From NCBI GenBank assembly GCA_002705205.1, contig PAHP01000003.1:1-61128 (forward strand): 61,128 nt of DNA, read 5' to 3'. Below are positions 16,251 through 26,296 of the stretch, piece after piece; position 1 is the first letter of the stretch; every line of letters begins with the position of its first letter. Source of the DNA: Flavobacteriales bacterium (GTDB lineage: Bacteria; Bacteroidota; Bacteroidia; Flavobacteriales; BACL11). A model generated the notes under the pieces. That model saw only the letters and a program-made list of their open reading frames with translations, did not search any database and had not been told where the DNA came from. Both the position numbers and the translations under genes were made by a program.

Positions 16251-19200
16251 ATGTTGAGAAAAACTTATTTGATGGTTGCATTCTTATTAACTGCAACTTT
16301 TGCTTTTGCACAAACAGGAACTTTAAAGGGTGTTATTACTGACGCAATGTCTGGAGAGCCTATTCCTTTTGCTAATATTGTTGCAGAAAAGAATGGAAAC
16401 CAGATTGGAGGTACTACTACAGACTTTGATGGGAATTATACTATTAAGCCTCTTGATCCAGGTAGTTATACGGTGAAAGCGACTTTTGTTGGTTATGGAA
16501 CTGTAGAGGTTACAGGTGTTATAGTTTCAGCTAATAAGATTACACCTCAAGATATTAAGCTGCAAGAAGGTATCGCTATTGGAGAGGTAAAAATTATTGC
16601 TTACAAGAAACCTCTTTTAGATAAAGATAATCTTTCTGGGGAGACTAAAACAGCAGAGGAGATTGTAGCTTTACCTACAAGGAGTGTAGCTTCTGTTGCG
16701 GCAACTACGGCAGGTATTTATCAAAGAGATGAAGGTGATGCTGTTAACGTTAGGGGTTCAAGGGGTAATGCCACTACTTATTATATTGATGGAATTAAGG
16801 TAAGGGGTAATATGGGAGTTCCTACTTCTGGGATTGAGCAGATTACCGTTGTTACTGGAGGGTTACCTGCAAAATATGGTGATGCTACTGGAGGGATTAT
16901 TTCTGTAACAACAAAGGGGCCTTCTAATAAGCTGTTTGGAGGAATAGAATATGAAACTTCTTCTTTATTTGATGATTATAACTATCATTTATTAGGATTT
17001 GCGCTTTCAGGGCCAATTTTAAAGAAAAGAAATACTGATGGAACGAAAGGAAGCTCTCTTATTGGTTATTTTTTGTCAGGAGAATTAAGGAGTGTTGATG
17101 ATAACGATCCATCTGCAATTGGAATGTGGAAAGTAAAAGATGATGTGCTAGCAGATTTAAAAAAGAATCCATTTGTAATAGCTCCTAATGCCTCTGCAGG
17201 TTTTCTAAGTACATCCGAGTTTTTAAGAGAATCTGATTTTGAATTAGTAGATGCAAAGCTAAATGCAAATGAAAAGAGAATGAACATCTCTGGTAAAATA
17301 GATTTTAAACCGTCTAAAAATACCTTTTTATCTATAGGAGGTAACTTTTTTGCTGAAAAGAAGAGAGATTTTTCAAGATGGAGATCAATGTTCTCTTGGC
17401 AAGACAATAGAGAATCTAGTCAGGTAACATATCGTTTGTTTGGTAAGTTAACTCAGAAGTTTGGTTCTGATGAATCAAATGCAGAAGAAAGTGCCTCGTC
17501 AATTAAGAATGCATTCTTTACTATTCAAGGAGATTACACAAATAATAAGTATACTTATGTTGATGCTAATCATCAGTTTGATTATTTTAAATATGGTTAT
17601 GTTGGTAAATTTACAACTACTAAAGCTCCTATTTATAGCAGAGGAGTAGCAGTAGATTCATTGTCAGGAACTATTTATACAGGTCAAATTCTCAATGGTT
17701 GGGCAGATACTTCCTATACATTTGATGAGTGGGCTGATGGGGAGATTAAATATGATTGGAGAAATTCAAACCCTGGTTTAGTTAACTATACTTCGGCATA
17801 TTACGACTTATTTTCTCAATATGGAATGAATTCTTACATGGCACCTATAATGGGTGAATTTGGTGTTGACGCTGCAAATGATGGTGTTATTAGAACTGCT
17901 GCAGATTTACAAGGGCAAGGGTTAAGGAATGGTGATTTACCTACTTCTGTTTATTCTTTATTTGGTAATCATGCATATTTATATAATGGCTCTGCAAAAC
18001 AAGAAAATACCCAAACATCATTTAAGGTGTCTGGTTCAGCCGATGTTCAATCTCATGAGTTTTCATTTGGTTTTGAATATCAGCAAAGAAAAGATTATTA
18101 TTGGGGATTAGGACCAATGGGATTATGGGGGTTAATGAGGCAACAAGCGAATAAGCATATCTTAGAACGTGATTTATCTAATCCTCAGGCTCAGTTTGAT
18201 GCAAATTTGATTTATCAGGATACTGTAAAGTATGATAGACTTTTTATTGCTGATGAGCAATCTGATTTTGACAGAAATTTAAGAGGTGTTTTAGGTTTGG
18301 ATCCAAATGGAACAGATTTTATTGATATTGATTCTTATGATCCTGCAACGTATTCATTAGATTTATTTAGTGCTGATGAATTGTTAAATAATGGGTCTTC
18401 CTTGGCATATTATTATGGGTATGATATTTATGGTAATAAATTAACAACAATGCCTACTCTTAAAAGTTTCTTTGAAGAAGATAGTGAGAGACTAATTGCA
18501 CCATTTACTCCTATATACACAGCAGGTTACATCCAGGATAAATTTGCAATTGAAGACTTAATCTTTAACATTGGTTTAAGAGTAGATAGATATGATGCAA
18601 ATCAGAAAGTATTAAAAGATCAACATTTATTATATAGTGCTTATACTGCAGGTGCTGATTTAGATTTAATGAATGGAACAGATATACCAGTATGGATTGA
18701 AGATGATTATGTAGTATATGTAGATGATGTAGAGAATCCATCAACTATTGTTGGTTATCGTGATAATTCTTCAGATACTTGGTATAATGCTGATGGGCTA
18801 GAGATTTCAGACCCAACATTATTAGCTGATGAGGCTGGAGGAAAGATCGCTCCATATTTAAAAGATGCTCAATCTGCAAAAAAAGGAATTGTTAATGTTG
18901 ATGAAGCATTTGAAGATTATACTCCTGAGATTGTATTTATGCCAAGAATAGCATTTTCTTTTCCTATATCAGATGAAGCTCAATTCTTCGCACATTATGA
19001 TGTTTTAACACAAAGCCCTCCTGGAAGGAATAGATTAGAACCAGTTGATTACTTATTTATGGCAGATAGAGTTGGAGCAACTTTAGATAATCCGGATTTG
19101 AAACCAGTAAAAACAATTGACTATGAGTTAGGTTTTGCCAAGACATTATCTTTGAAATCAGCGTTAAGGATATCAGCTTTTTATAAAGAAATGAGAGATA

Positions 19201-19997
19201 TGATATCAAAAATAAATGTGATTGGAGCATATCCTGCAACGTATTATACGTTTGGGAATATTGATTTTGGAACAGTTAAAGGTCTCGCGATAAATTATGA
19301 CTTAAGAAGAACCAATAATGTCCAGATGACGGCAAATTATACACTTCAATTTGCAGATGGCACTGGTTCAGAGGCAGATGGAGCTGTTAATTTGGTTGAA
19401 ACAGGACAGCCAAATTTAAGGACCGCTATACCATTAGATTTTGACCAAAGACATGCACTCTCTGCATCTGTTGACTATCATTATGGTGAAGGTAAGGATT
19501 ATAATGGTCCTGTATGGTTTGGATTGAAAGTATTTGAGAATGCTGGGGCTAATGTAATGTTTTCTGCAGGTTCTGGTACTCCTTACTCAAAACAATCAAA
19601 TATTACTCAAGAAGCAGCAGATGGAATTAATGATCGATCTACTCTTGATGGAAGTCTAAATGGCTCTCGCTTACCATGGCAATTCCGTATGAATATGAAG
19701 GTTAATAAAGAATTTGAGATTAAATGGAATGATAAGAAGAGCTCACATCTGAATGTGTATGTACAAGTACAAAATTTATTAGATGCAAGAAATATTATAA
19801 GTGTTTACCGAGCTACAGGTAATCCAGATGATGATGGATATTTACTTTCTCCAGCAGCTTCTGATCCACAGTCTGGAGCTATCACTACAAAGAATGACCC
19901 AGATTCATTCCAATATCTTTACTCTTTAGCTGTTAATAATCCTTCACATTATAGCTTACCTAGAATGTGGAGAGCTGGTATAAGTCTTCAATTTTAA
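16251..19997 (+). CDS. large TonB-dependent receptor with carboxypeptidase-like N-terminal domain (Oar-like)
   Basis: The ATG at 16251 gives 1248 residues beginning with a signal peptide (about 1-21, FAFAQ). A CarboxypepD_reg-like beta-sandwich (about 22-100) is followed by a plug with DAVNVRGSRGNATTYYIDGI (about 163) and a very long barrel that ends RMWRAGISLQF, with the terminal Phe of an outer-membrane protein. No SusD partner is present. Instead, 28 bases downstream lies a giant secreted protein and then a PorV-like barrel, suggesting a joint surface complex. An upstream TTG in the same frame (16218) is a less likely start because it precedes the signal peptide. Confidence 0.88.
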   Translation: MLRKTYLMVAFLLTATFAFAQTGTLKGVITDAMSGEPIPFANIVAEKNGNQIGGTTTDFDGNYTIKPLDPGSYTVKATFVGYGTVEVTGVIVSANKITPQDIKLQEGIAIGEVKIIAYKKPLLDKDNLSGETKTAEEIVALPTRSVASVAATTAGIYQRDEGDAVNVRGSRGNATTYYIDGIKVRGNMGVPTSGIEQITVVTGGLPAKYGDATGGIISVTTKGPSNKLFGGIEYETSSLFDDYNYHLLGFALSGPILKKRNTDGTKGSSLIGYFLSGELRSVDDNDPSAIGMWKVKDDVLADLKKNPFVIAPNASAGFLSTSEFLRESDFELVDAKLNANEKRMNISGKIDFKPSKNTFLSIGGNFFAEKKRDFSRWRSMFSWQDNRESSQVTYRLFGKLTQKFGSDESNAEESASSIKNAFFTIQGDYTNNKYTYVDANHQFDYFKYGYVGKFTTTKAPIYSRGVAVDSLSGTIYTGQILNGWADTSYTFDEWADGEIKYDWRNSNPGLVNYTSAYYDLFSQYGMNSYMAPIMGEFGVDAANDGVIRTAADLQGQGLRNGDLPTSVYSLFGNHAYLYNGSAKQENTQTSFKVSGSADVQSHEFSFGFEYQQRKDYYWGLGPMGLWGLMRQQANKHILERDLSNPQAQFDANLIYQDTVKYDRLFIADEQSDFDRNLRGVLGLDPNGTDFIDIDSYDPATYSLDLFSADELLNNGSSLAYYYGYDIYGNKLTTMPTLKSFFEEDSERLIAPFTPIYTAGYIQDKFAIEDLIFNIGLRVDRYDANQKVLKDQHLLYSAYTAGADLDLMNGTDIPVWIEDDYVVYVDDVENPSTIVGYRDNSSDTWYNADGLEISDPTLLADEAGGKIAPYLKDAQSAKKGIVNVDEAFEDYTPEIVFMPRIAFSFPISDEAQFFAHYDVLTQSPPGRNRLEPVDYLFMADRVGATLDNPDLKPVKTIDYELGFAKTLSLKSALRISAFYKEMRDMISKINVIGAYPATYYTFGNIDFGTVKGLAINYDLRRTNNVQMTANYTLQFADGTGSEADGAVNLVETGQPNLRTAIPLDFDQRHALSASVDYHYGEGKDYNGPVWFGLKVFENAGANVMFSAGSGTPYSKQSNITQEAADGINDRSTLDGSLNGSRLPWQFRMNMKVNKEFEIKWNDKKSSHLNVYVQVQNLLDARNIISVYRATGNPDDDGYLLSPAASDPQSGAITTKNDPDSFQYLYSLAVNNPSHYSLPRMWRAGISLQF

Positions 19998-20025
19998 TTA
20001 AAGAACAGAAAAAAAATAGTCTTTT

Positions 20026-23000
20026 ATGAATAATAAAGCAAAACAAATAGTAACATTATCATTCGCTTTCTTTTCGATTGCAGTGATGGCAAAGGAAAAT
20101 GTCATTAATCCAAATGCTACATCTACAGTTAACACTAAGATTGCTGCAGGGTGTAATCCTGCCACATCACAGACCGACCTAGATATAAATAATGTAAGAA
20201 CTACAATTATGGCCGGCGGTGATATGTGGTGGAATCTAGATGATGCAAGGTATGAGATCCCAAAGAATGGGAACAAGCACTCAATGTTTGCAGGAGCTCT
20301 TTGGATTGGGGGTGTTGATGATGGAGGTCAGTTAAAAGTTGCTGCAATGACATACCGACAAAGTGGTAATGATTTTTGGCCTGGACCGTTAAACACTAGT
20401 AATGCTACAATATCATCTGAGGAATGTAATAAGTGGGATAAACACTATAAGTTACTTCGCTCTGATGTTGAAGAATATGTTGCTAAGTTTGGGATTGATG
20501 GTTCTTATGTAATCCCGTCCTCAATATTAGAATGGCCAGCTCATGGTGACGCTGCATTAGGTCAAGATGAATTTTTAGCTCCTTTCTTTGATCTAAATCA
20601 GAATGGCCTGTACGAGCCTTATGATGGGGATTACCCTGATTATAACATTACAGGTAATAATAAGCAAGCTAGGCTATTTGGAGATCAAACTTTATTCTGG
20701 ATTTTTAATGATAAAGGAAATATTCATACAGAAACTGAAGCAGAGCCTTTAGGTTTGGAGATCCATGCTCAAGCATTTGGTTTCACTGCTGATAATGAAT
20801 TAAATGACATGACTTTTTATAATTATAAGATATTTAATAGAGCGACACTACCATTAAATGATGTTTATTTTGGACAATGGGTAGATCCTGACTTGGGATA
20901 TTATCTTGATGACTATGTAGGATGTGATGTAGGCTTAGGTTTGGGATTCTGTTATAATGGTGATGCTGAGGATGAAGGTAGTGCTGGTTATGGTTTTAAT
21001 CCACCAGCTATTGGTGTTGATTTCTTTGAGGGACCAATTGCTGATCCAGATGATGATATAGATAATGATAGAGATGGAGAAGTTGATGAGCCTGGAGAGC
21101 AAATCATTATGTCTAAATTTGTGTATTATAATAATGATTTTACCGTAACAGGAAATCCTGAGAGTGGAACAGATATTTATAATTATTTACAGGGTATTTG
21201 GAAAGATAATATTCCAATGACTTATGGAGGAGATGGACATGGAGGAGGAGCTGGAAGCACCACAAGTCCTTGCAATTTTATGTTTCCTGGAACTTCAGAT
21301 ACTGATCCTAATGTTCCTCAGACTGAATGGACTGAGGTAACTGCTGGTAATGTTCCTGCAGATAGAAGATTTTTACAATCTGCGGGTCCCTTTACTCTTG
21401 AGCCAGGAGCAGTTAATACAATTACTACTGGTGTTGTTTGGGCACGAGCTGTTTCTGGAGGATCTTCAGCTTCAGTAGCTTTACTTAAAGTATATGACAG
21501 AACAGCTCAAGCATTATTTAATAATAATTTTGATATTATTAATGGGCCTGATGCGCCTGATCTTAATATTAGAGAATTAGATAAGGAATTAATCATTACG
21601 TTGTCAAATAGTGAAACTTCAAATAACCTTAATGAAACATATTTTGAGAAAGATCCATATATTACTAATCCTATTAATATCCCTGATAATGTAAATTATG
21701 AATTTCAAGGTTATTTAGTGTATCAATTAAAGGATTTAACAGTTTCTGTTACTGATTTAGATAATCCTGATAAGGCTAGATTAATTTATAGGAGTGATAT
21801 AAAAGATGGAGTTTCAGAGATTGTTAATCATTATAAAGATCCATCACTTGGGGAGGCAGGTGTTTGGTTCCCAGTTGAAGAGATTTCAGGCGAATTAAGT
21901 GATGGAGTTTCAGGTTCAGTTGATGAAGGGGTCGAATATTCTTTCCAGGTATTAGATGATAAATTTGCAGTAGGTAACACAAGACTGGTAAATCATAAGA
22001 CTTATTATTTTATGTCTTTAGCATATGCCCATAATAGTGCTGAAATTAATATAGACCCATATAACGGAGCAGATTCTACTTATGATGGTAGAAATAGACC
22101 ATACCTTCAAGGGAGAAGAAATATAGAAGTATATTCTGCTATACCTCATTTTATTGAGCCGGAGAATGGAGGGACTACTTTACACTCTTCGTATGGTGAT
22201 GGGTTGCCACTTACAAGATTAGAAGGTCAAGGTAATGGAGGAATGGCTCTTGAATTAACAGATAAAACAATAAATGAGATATTAACTTCAAATGATCACA
22301 GAAGTTTATATCCAGAGTATAAACAAGGAATGGGGCCAATTGCTATTACAGTTATTGATCCAGTAAGAATTCCTCAAGGTGATTTCACGTTTAAATTAAT
22401 AGATCCAATTTTTAGTGCAAGCTCTATTATTTCATATGGTGGTTGGCAGTTGATTAACAATACGAATGGTAAGGTGCAAGCATCTGCTAGTCAAGATATT
22501 TCGTTTGGATCTGAGCAATATATTGAGCAATTAGGGTTAAGCTTTAAGCTTAATCAGGCTCAAAATCCTGGAAGTGATCCTGATAATATTCAAAATAATG
22601 GATTAATATCTGGGACTATTGAATTTGAGAATATGAATGATAAATGGTTAAGTGGTGTTGCAGATAGAGATGATGATAATCCATTCTTTAGTGTTTGGGG
22701 GTTCAATTGGATTAGAGCAGGGTCAGTTGAATCTACTACTGAAAACCCTGTAGGGATTAATCAGATTGATTATAATACTTCTGATGATCCTAATGGATCC
22801 TTTGAGGGGGCTGTTATTGAAACAAATATAGGTTTTGGTGGTCAATTTGAATGGACAGGAGGAACTTGGGCTCCATACCGTTTTGCTTCTAATTTTAATG
22901 ATGGTCCGGGTATTAGTACTTCAATTACTAATCTGGCTAAACTTTCAAATTTAAATTCTGTTGATATTGTTATCACTGATGATACATCAAAATGGAGTAG

Positions 23001-24252
23001 AGTTTGTATTGTTGAGGCTCAAGATGATGTGGCGTTATCAGAGGGAGGGCAAATTAAAATGGGATTAAGAAAGTCTCTTTCAGTTGGTAAAGATGGTGAG
23101 CCAGATGGCGCAGTAGATTCTAATGGAGTAGCAATATACGGATTAGGATGGTTCCCTGGTTATGCTATTGATATTGAGACAGGTGAAAGATTAAATATTA
23201 TATTTTCTGAGGATTCATGGCAAACTTCTGAGAATGGGAATGATATGCTATGGAATCCAACAGGTAAGTTAGTTACAGATGAATTTCCTTTCTATGACTC
23301 TGATAATAATGAGTTTTCAGGAGGTAATTATTTATTAGGAGGAAAGCACTTTATCTATGTTGTTAAAGGTGAATCTTGGGTAAAAGGAACTAATGATTAT
23401 ATTAATAATATTTCTGATTGTGATGATTCTCCTAATTATGATGAATCAGCTTGGATTTATTCAAGACTATTAAATGATAATACTGGTACAGGTAAATTTT
23501 ATGTGTTTAGAAATGTTACGTGGGTTGGAGCACCTTTATTAGCTCCAGGAAGAGATCTGAACTTTTCTAATGAAGCTAAAATTAAATTAAGAGTAACTAA
23601 ACCATATAATTCATATGAAACGGTTATCTCAGATAAGTTTTTTGATAAAAATATGGATTTAATATTAGGAGAGACTTATGTAGTCGCTTATGAAAATCTA
23701 CCAACTACTTGGGGTGGTAAAACAGTTACCTATAACGGCTTTGATTACGAACCAGGGGAATCATTTGTTACCGTAGATTCGATAGTGACCTTTACGGGTT
23801 CTTCAAAAGCTAGAGTAATTCAAGCAAGTGCTATTAATAGTTTTAACCCAACATATAGCTTTAATACAGATGAAATTACTGCTCAGAAAGGCGTGTTAAG
23901 TGTAGCAAAAGATGCAATGGAAACAATAAAAGTTGTCCCTAATCCTTATTATGGATATTCATCTTATGAGAAGAATCAGTTAGATAATAGAGTGAAAATT
24001 ACAAATCTTCCGAGGCGAGCAACTATCTCAATCTTTACGATAGGAGGTACTTTAGTTCGAAAACTTAATAAAGATGATGGGATGACCTCTATTGATTGGG
24101 ATCTCAAGAATAATTTCGGAATTCCAATTGCTAGCGGATTGTATGTTATACATGTAAGAGGGTTGTTCTATGAGAATGGTAATCCTGTAGAGAAAGATAA
24201 AGTAATAAAATGGTTTGGTTCATTACGACCAATTGACTTAGATACTTTCTAA
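20026..24252 (+). CDS. giant secreted protein of unknown function with T9SS-like C-terminal domain
   Basis: This 1408-aa protein has a signal peptide (about residues 1-22, ending AVMA) and no recognisable enzyme domain. Near residue 343 a run of Asp/Asn (DPDDDIDNDRDGEVDEPGE) resembles a calcium-binding thrombospondin type 3 or EF-like loop. The last 90 or so residues (VVPNPYYGYSSYEKN, then ATISIFTIGGTLVRKL and ASGLYVIHVRG) form a FlgD-like/T9SS sorting-type domain. It lies 28 bases after the TonB receptor and 37 before the PorV-like gene on the same strand. I infer a cell-surface protein exported by the type IX system and working with these neighbours. Confidence 0.8.
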   Translation: MNNKAKQIVTLSFAFFSIAVMAKENVINPNATSTVNTKIAAGCNPATSQTDLDINNVRTTIMAGGDMWWNLDDARYEIPKNGNKHSMFAGALWIGGVDDGGQLKVAAMTYRQSGNDFWPGPLNTSNATISSEECNKWDKHYKLLRSDVEEYVAKFGIDGSYVIPSSILEWPAHGDAALGQDEFLAPFFDLNQNGLYEPYDGDYPDYNITGNNKQARLFGDQTLFWIFNDKGNIHTETEAEPLGLEIHAQAFGFTADNELNDMTFYNYKIFNRATLPLNDVYFGQWVDPDLGYYLDDYVGCDVGLGLGFCYNGDAEDEGSAGYGFNPPAIGVDFFEGPIADPDDDIDNDRDGEVDEPGEQIIMSKFVYYNNDFTVTGNPESGTDIYNYLQGIWKDNIPMTYGGDGHGGGAGSTTSPCNFMFPGTSDTDPNVPQTEWTEVTAGNVPADRRFLQSAGPFTLEPGAVNTITTGVVWARAVSGGSSASVALLKVYDRTAQALFNNNFDIINGPDAPDLNIRELDKELIITLSNSETSNNLNETYFEKDPYITNPINIPDNVNYEFQGYLVYQLKDLTVSVTDLDNPDKARLIYRSDIKDGVSEIVNHYKDPSLGEAGVWFPVEEISGELSDGVSGSVDEGVEYSFQVLDDKFAVGNTRLVNHKTYYFMSLAYAHNSAEINIDPYNGADSTYDGRNRPYLQGRRNIEVYSAIPHFIEPENGGTTLHSSYGDGLPLTRLEGQGNGGMALELTDKTINEILTSNDHRSLYPEYKQGMGPIAITVIDPVRIPQGDFTFKLIDPIFSASSIISYGGWQLINNTNGKVQASASQDISFGSEQYIEQLGLSFKLNQAQNPGSDPDNIQNNGLISGTIEFENMNDKWLSGVADRDDDNPFFSVWGFNWIRAGSVESTTENPVGINQIDYNTSDDPNGSFEGAVIETNIGFGGQFEWTGGTWAPYRFASNFNDGPGISTSITNLAKLSNLNSVDIVITDDTSKWSRVCIVEAQDDVALSEGGQIKMGLRKSLSVGKDGEPDGAVDSNGVAIYGLGWFPGYAIDIETGERLNIIFSEDSWQTSENGNDMLWNPTGKLVTDEFPFYDSDNNEFSGGNYLLGGKHFIYVVKGESWVKGTNDYINNISDCDDSPNYDESAWIYSRLLNDNTGTGKFYVFRNVTWVGAPLLAPGRDLNFSNEAKIKLRVTKPYNSYETVISDKFFDKNMDLILGETYVVAYENLPTTWGGKTVTYNGFDYEPGESFVTVDSIVTFTGSSKARVIQASAINSFNPTYSFNTDEITAQKGVLSVAKDAMETIKVVPNPYYGYSSYEKNQLDNRVKITNLPRRATISIFTIGGTLVRKLNKDDGMTSIDWDLKNNFGIPIASGLYVIHVRGLFYENGNPVEKDKVIKWFGSLRPIDLDTF

Positions 24253-24289
24253 TTTAAATTAATAATAGAAGATAATAAATATTATACAT

Positions 24290-25360
24290 ATGAAACAAAT
24301 TAATAACTGGGTAAAAGCTACAGCAATGATTACGCTGTTACTATTTCCTTTTAGTCAAAATATTGCAGGTAATCCTCAAAGAGCTGGGCAAGCAGGAGCT
24401 TCTGAATTATTGATTAATCCATGGGCTAGATCCTCAGGCTGGGGAGATGCGAATGTTGCAGGGATTAGAGGTTTGGAAGGGATTTATTCAAATGTCGCAG
24501 GTCTTGCTTTTACAGAAAAAACAGAATTAGTTTTCTCTACTGCTCAATGGCTAAAGCTTGGAGATGAATCAGTAAGTAATATTAGTTCATTTGGATTTTC
24601 TCAGAAAACTGGAGAATCAGGAGCAATAGGATTCTCAGTCATGAGTATGAGTTTCGGTGAGATTGAGGTTACTACTGTGGATCAGCCAGAAGGAGGTATT
24701 GGAACCTATTCTCCTAGCCTTATGAATATGAGCCTTGCTTACTCAAGGATTTTTTCTAATAGTATATATGGTGGGGTTACTGTAAAGATGATCTCAGAAC
24801 AGATATCAAATGTTGGGGCTAATGGCCTTGCTTTAGATGCAGGTATCCAATATGTTACAGGTAAGAAGGATAATATGAAATTTGGGATTTCATTAAAGAA
24901 TGTAGGACCTAGAATGAGTTTTAGTGGTGACGGACTTTCTTTTAGAGGAATTATTCCATCAGGAGATAATGATGATTATAAAATGACTGTCGAGCAAAGA
25001 TCATCTGAGCTTGAATTACCTGCATTATTAAATATAGGAATAGCTTATGATGTCAATATAATGAGACATAGAATAACTGGAGCAAGTACTTTTACTTCTA
25101 ATTCTTTTCAGAAAGATCAATATAGACTTGGAGGGGAGTACTCTTATAGAGAAATGTTTATGCTACGTTTAGGCTATACTTATGAGGAAGGGATAAGAAC
25201 TCCAAGCACTAGAACTAATGTTCTGAGAGGTCCTTCAGGAGGGTTTACGGTTGAATTGCCAATGGGATCTAATGGATCTACTTTTGGTTTAGATTATTCT
25301 TACAGGCACACAGATCCTTTCCAAGGTTCTCATGCTATTGGAGCTAGAATTAATTTATAA
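24290..25360 (+). CDS. PorV/PorQ-like outer-membrane barrel protein
   Basis: This 356-aa protein has a signal peptide (about residues 1-26) and the N-terminal pattern of the PorV/PorQ (UPF0164-like) family: GASELLINPWARSSGWGDANVAGIRGLEGIYSN-type segment where a conserved short helix precedes the first strands, then regular Gly-rich beta strands to the C-terminus (GARINL). PorV shuttles T9SS cargo from the SprA translocon to the surface attachment machinery. This copy is encoded right behind a giant T9SS-type cargo, so it may be a dedicated carrier paralogue rather than the housekeeping PorV. Confidence 0.78.
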   Translation: MKQINNWVKATAMITLLLFPFSQNIAGNPQRAGQAGASELLINPWARSSGWGDANVAGIRGLEGIYSNVAGLAFTEKTELVFSTAQWLKLGDESVSNISSFGFSQKTGESGAIGFSVMSMSFGEIEVTTVDQPEGGIGTYSPSLMNMSLAYSRIFSNSIYGGVTVKMISEQISNVGANGLALDAGIQYVTGKKDNMKFGISLKNVGPRMSFSGDGLSFRGIIPSGDNDDYKMTVEQRSSELELPALLNIGIAYDVNIMRHRITGASTFTSNSFQKDQYRLGGEYSYREMFMLRLGYTYEEGIRTPSTRTNVLRGPSGGFTVELPMGSNGSTFGLDYSYRHTDPFQGSHAIGARINL

Positions 25361-25388
25361 TATTATTATAAACAGATATTTTATTTAT

Positions 25389-25405
25389 AAGGAAGTTTCT
25401 TCCTT
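25389..25405 (+). terminator. short hairpin after the PorV-like gene
   Basis: AAGGAAG-TTT-CTTCCTT forms a perfect 7-bp stem with a 3-base loop, 29 bases after the PorV-like stop. The T-tract is poor (TTATCTT), so termination may be weak. TATCTTCG at 25406-25413, a near match to TAnnTTTG, could be the greA promoter box. Confidence 0.4.
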
Positions 25406-25429
25406 TATCTTCGTTTAACCATAAGATTT

Positions 25430-25903
25430 ATGACAATAATATATTTATCAAAAAAAGGTTATGATGATTTGAAAGCAGACTTACATCAATTAAAATCAGT
25501 TGAGAGACCTAAGGTAATTAATCAAATTGCTGAGGCTAGAGATAAAGGTGACTTATCTGAGAATGCTGAGTATGATGCTGCAAAAGAGGCTCAAGGCTTA
25601 TTGGAAGCAAGAATTGCAAAATTAGAGAATGATTTAGCTAATTCTCGTGTATTAGATAGGTCAGCGATGGATACCTCCACAGTACATTTGCTTACTAAGG
25701 TTACGATTAAGAATATATCTACTGGAATGGAAATGGTGTATGCAATTGTGTCAGAATCTGAGGCAGATTTAGCTGCCAAAAAGATCTCCTCTACTTCACC
25801 TATTGGTAAAGGATTACTAGGTAAGGCAATTGGAGAGATAGCTGAAATTGAGGTCCCTAATGGGATAATACATTTTGAAGTATTGGATATCCAGCCACTA
25901 TAA
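25430..25903 (+). CDS. greA: transcription elongation factor GreA
   Basis: This 157-aa factor enters the RNA polymerase secondary channel and stimulates cleavage of backtracked RNA. The N-terminal coiled coil (about residues 5-75) carries the catalytic-tip signature ARDKGDLSENAEYDAAKE with the acidic Asp-Glu pair, and the C-terminal FKBP-like domain contains SPIGKGLLGKAIGE. Length is normal. It is immediately followed, with no gap, by the HIT protein gene. Confidence 0.96.
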   Translation: MTIIYLSKKGYDDLKADLHQLKSVERPKVINQIAEARDKGDLSENAEYDAAKEAQGLLEARIAKLENDLANSRVLDRSAMDTSTVHLLTKVTIKNISTGMEMVYAIVSESEADLAAKKISSTSPIGKGLLGKAIGEIAEIEVPNGIIHFEVLDIQPL

Positions 25904-26296
25904 ATGTCAAGTATTTTTTCAAAAATAGTTAATGGTGATATTCCTGCATTTAAAGTAGCTGAGGATAAAAACCACTTAGCATTCCTCGATATCTTTCCTT
26001 TAGCTAAAGGTCATGTTTTAGTTATTCCAAAAAAAGAGACAGATTATATTTTTGATATTAGTTCGGATGAATATTTAGCACTATGGGAATTTTCTCAGAA
26101 AGTAGCAAAAGCAATGGATAAAGTAATTTCCTGCAAACGAATAGGAGTCTGTGTTATTGGTTTAGAGGTGTCACATGCACATATCCATTTGATTCCAATT
26201 AATACCATTTCGGATATAAATTTTGCAGGACCAAAGTTAAAATTTTCTGATGAGCAAATGAATGAAGTTGCTCAAAAGATAAGTTCAGTTATTTAA
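25904..26296 (+). CDS. HIT family nucleotide hydrolase/transferase
   Basis: This 130-aa protein begins with SSIFSKIVNGDIPAFKV, typical of the Hint branch, and has the histidine triad HAHIHLI near residue 93, where the middle His attacks the alpha phosphate of nucleotide substrates such as AMP-lysine or AMP-NH2. Its ATG directly follows the greA stop (TAAATG), so the two are cotranslated. The end overlaps the convergent ruvC gene by 8 bases. The physiological substrate is unknown. Confidence 0.92.
   Translation: MSSIFSKIVNGDIPAFKVAEDKNHLAFLDIFPLAKGHVLVIPKKETDYIFDISSDEYLALWEFSQKVAKAMDKVISCKRIGVCVIGLEVSHAHIHLIPINTISDINFAGPKLKFSDEQMNEVAQKISSVI

Noticed and set aside
19998-20276. 92-aa minus-strand reading frame over the start of the giant secreted protein
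   Set aside because: It lies opposite a strong coding region with a signal peptide and has no family features; a shadow frame.
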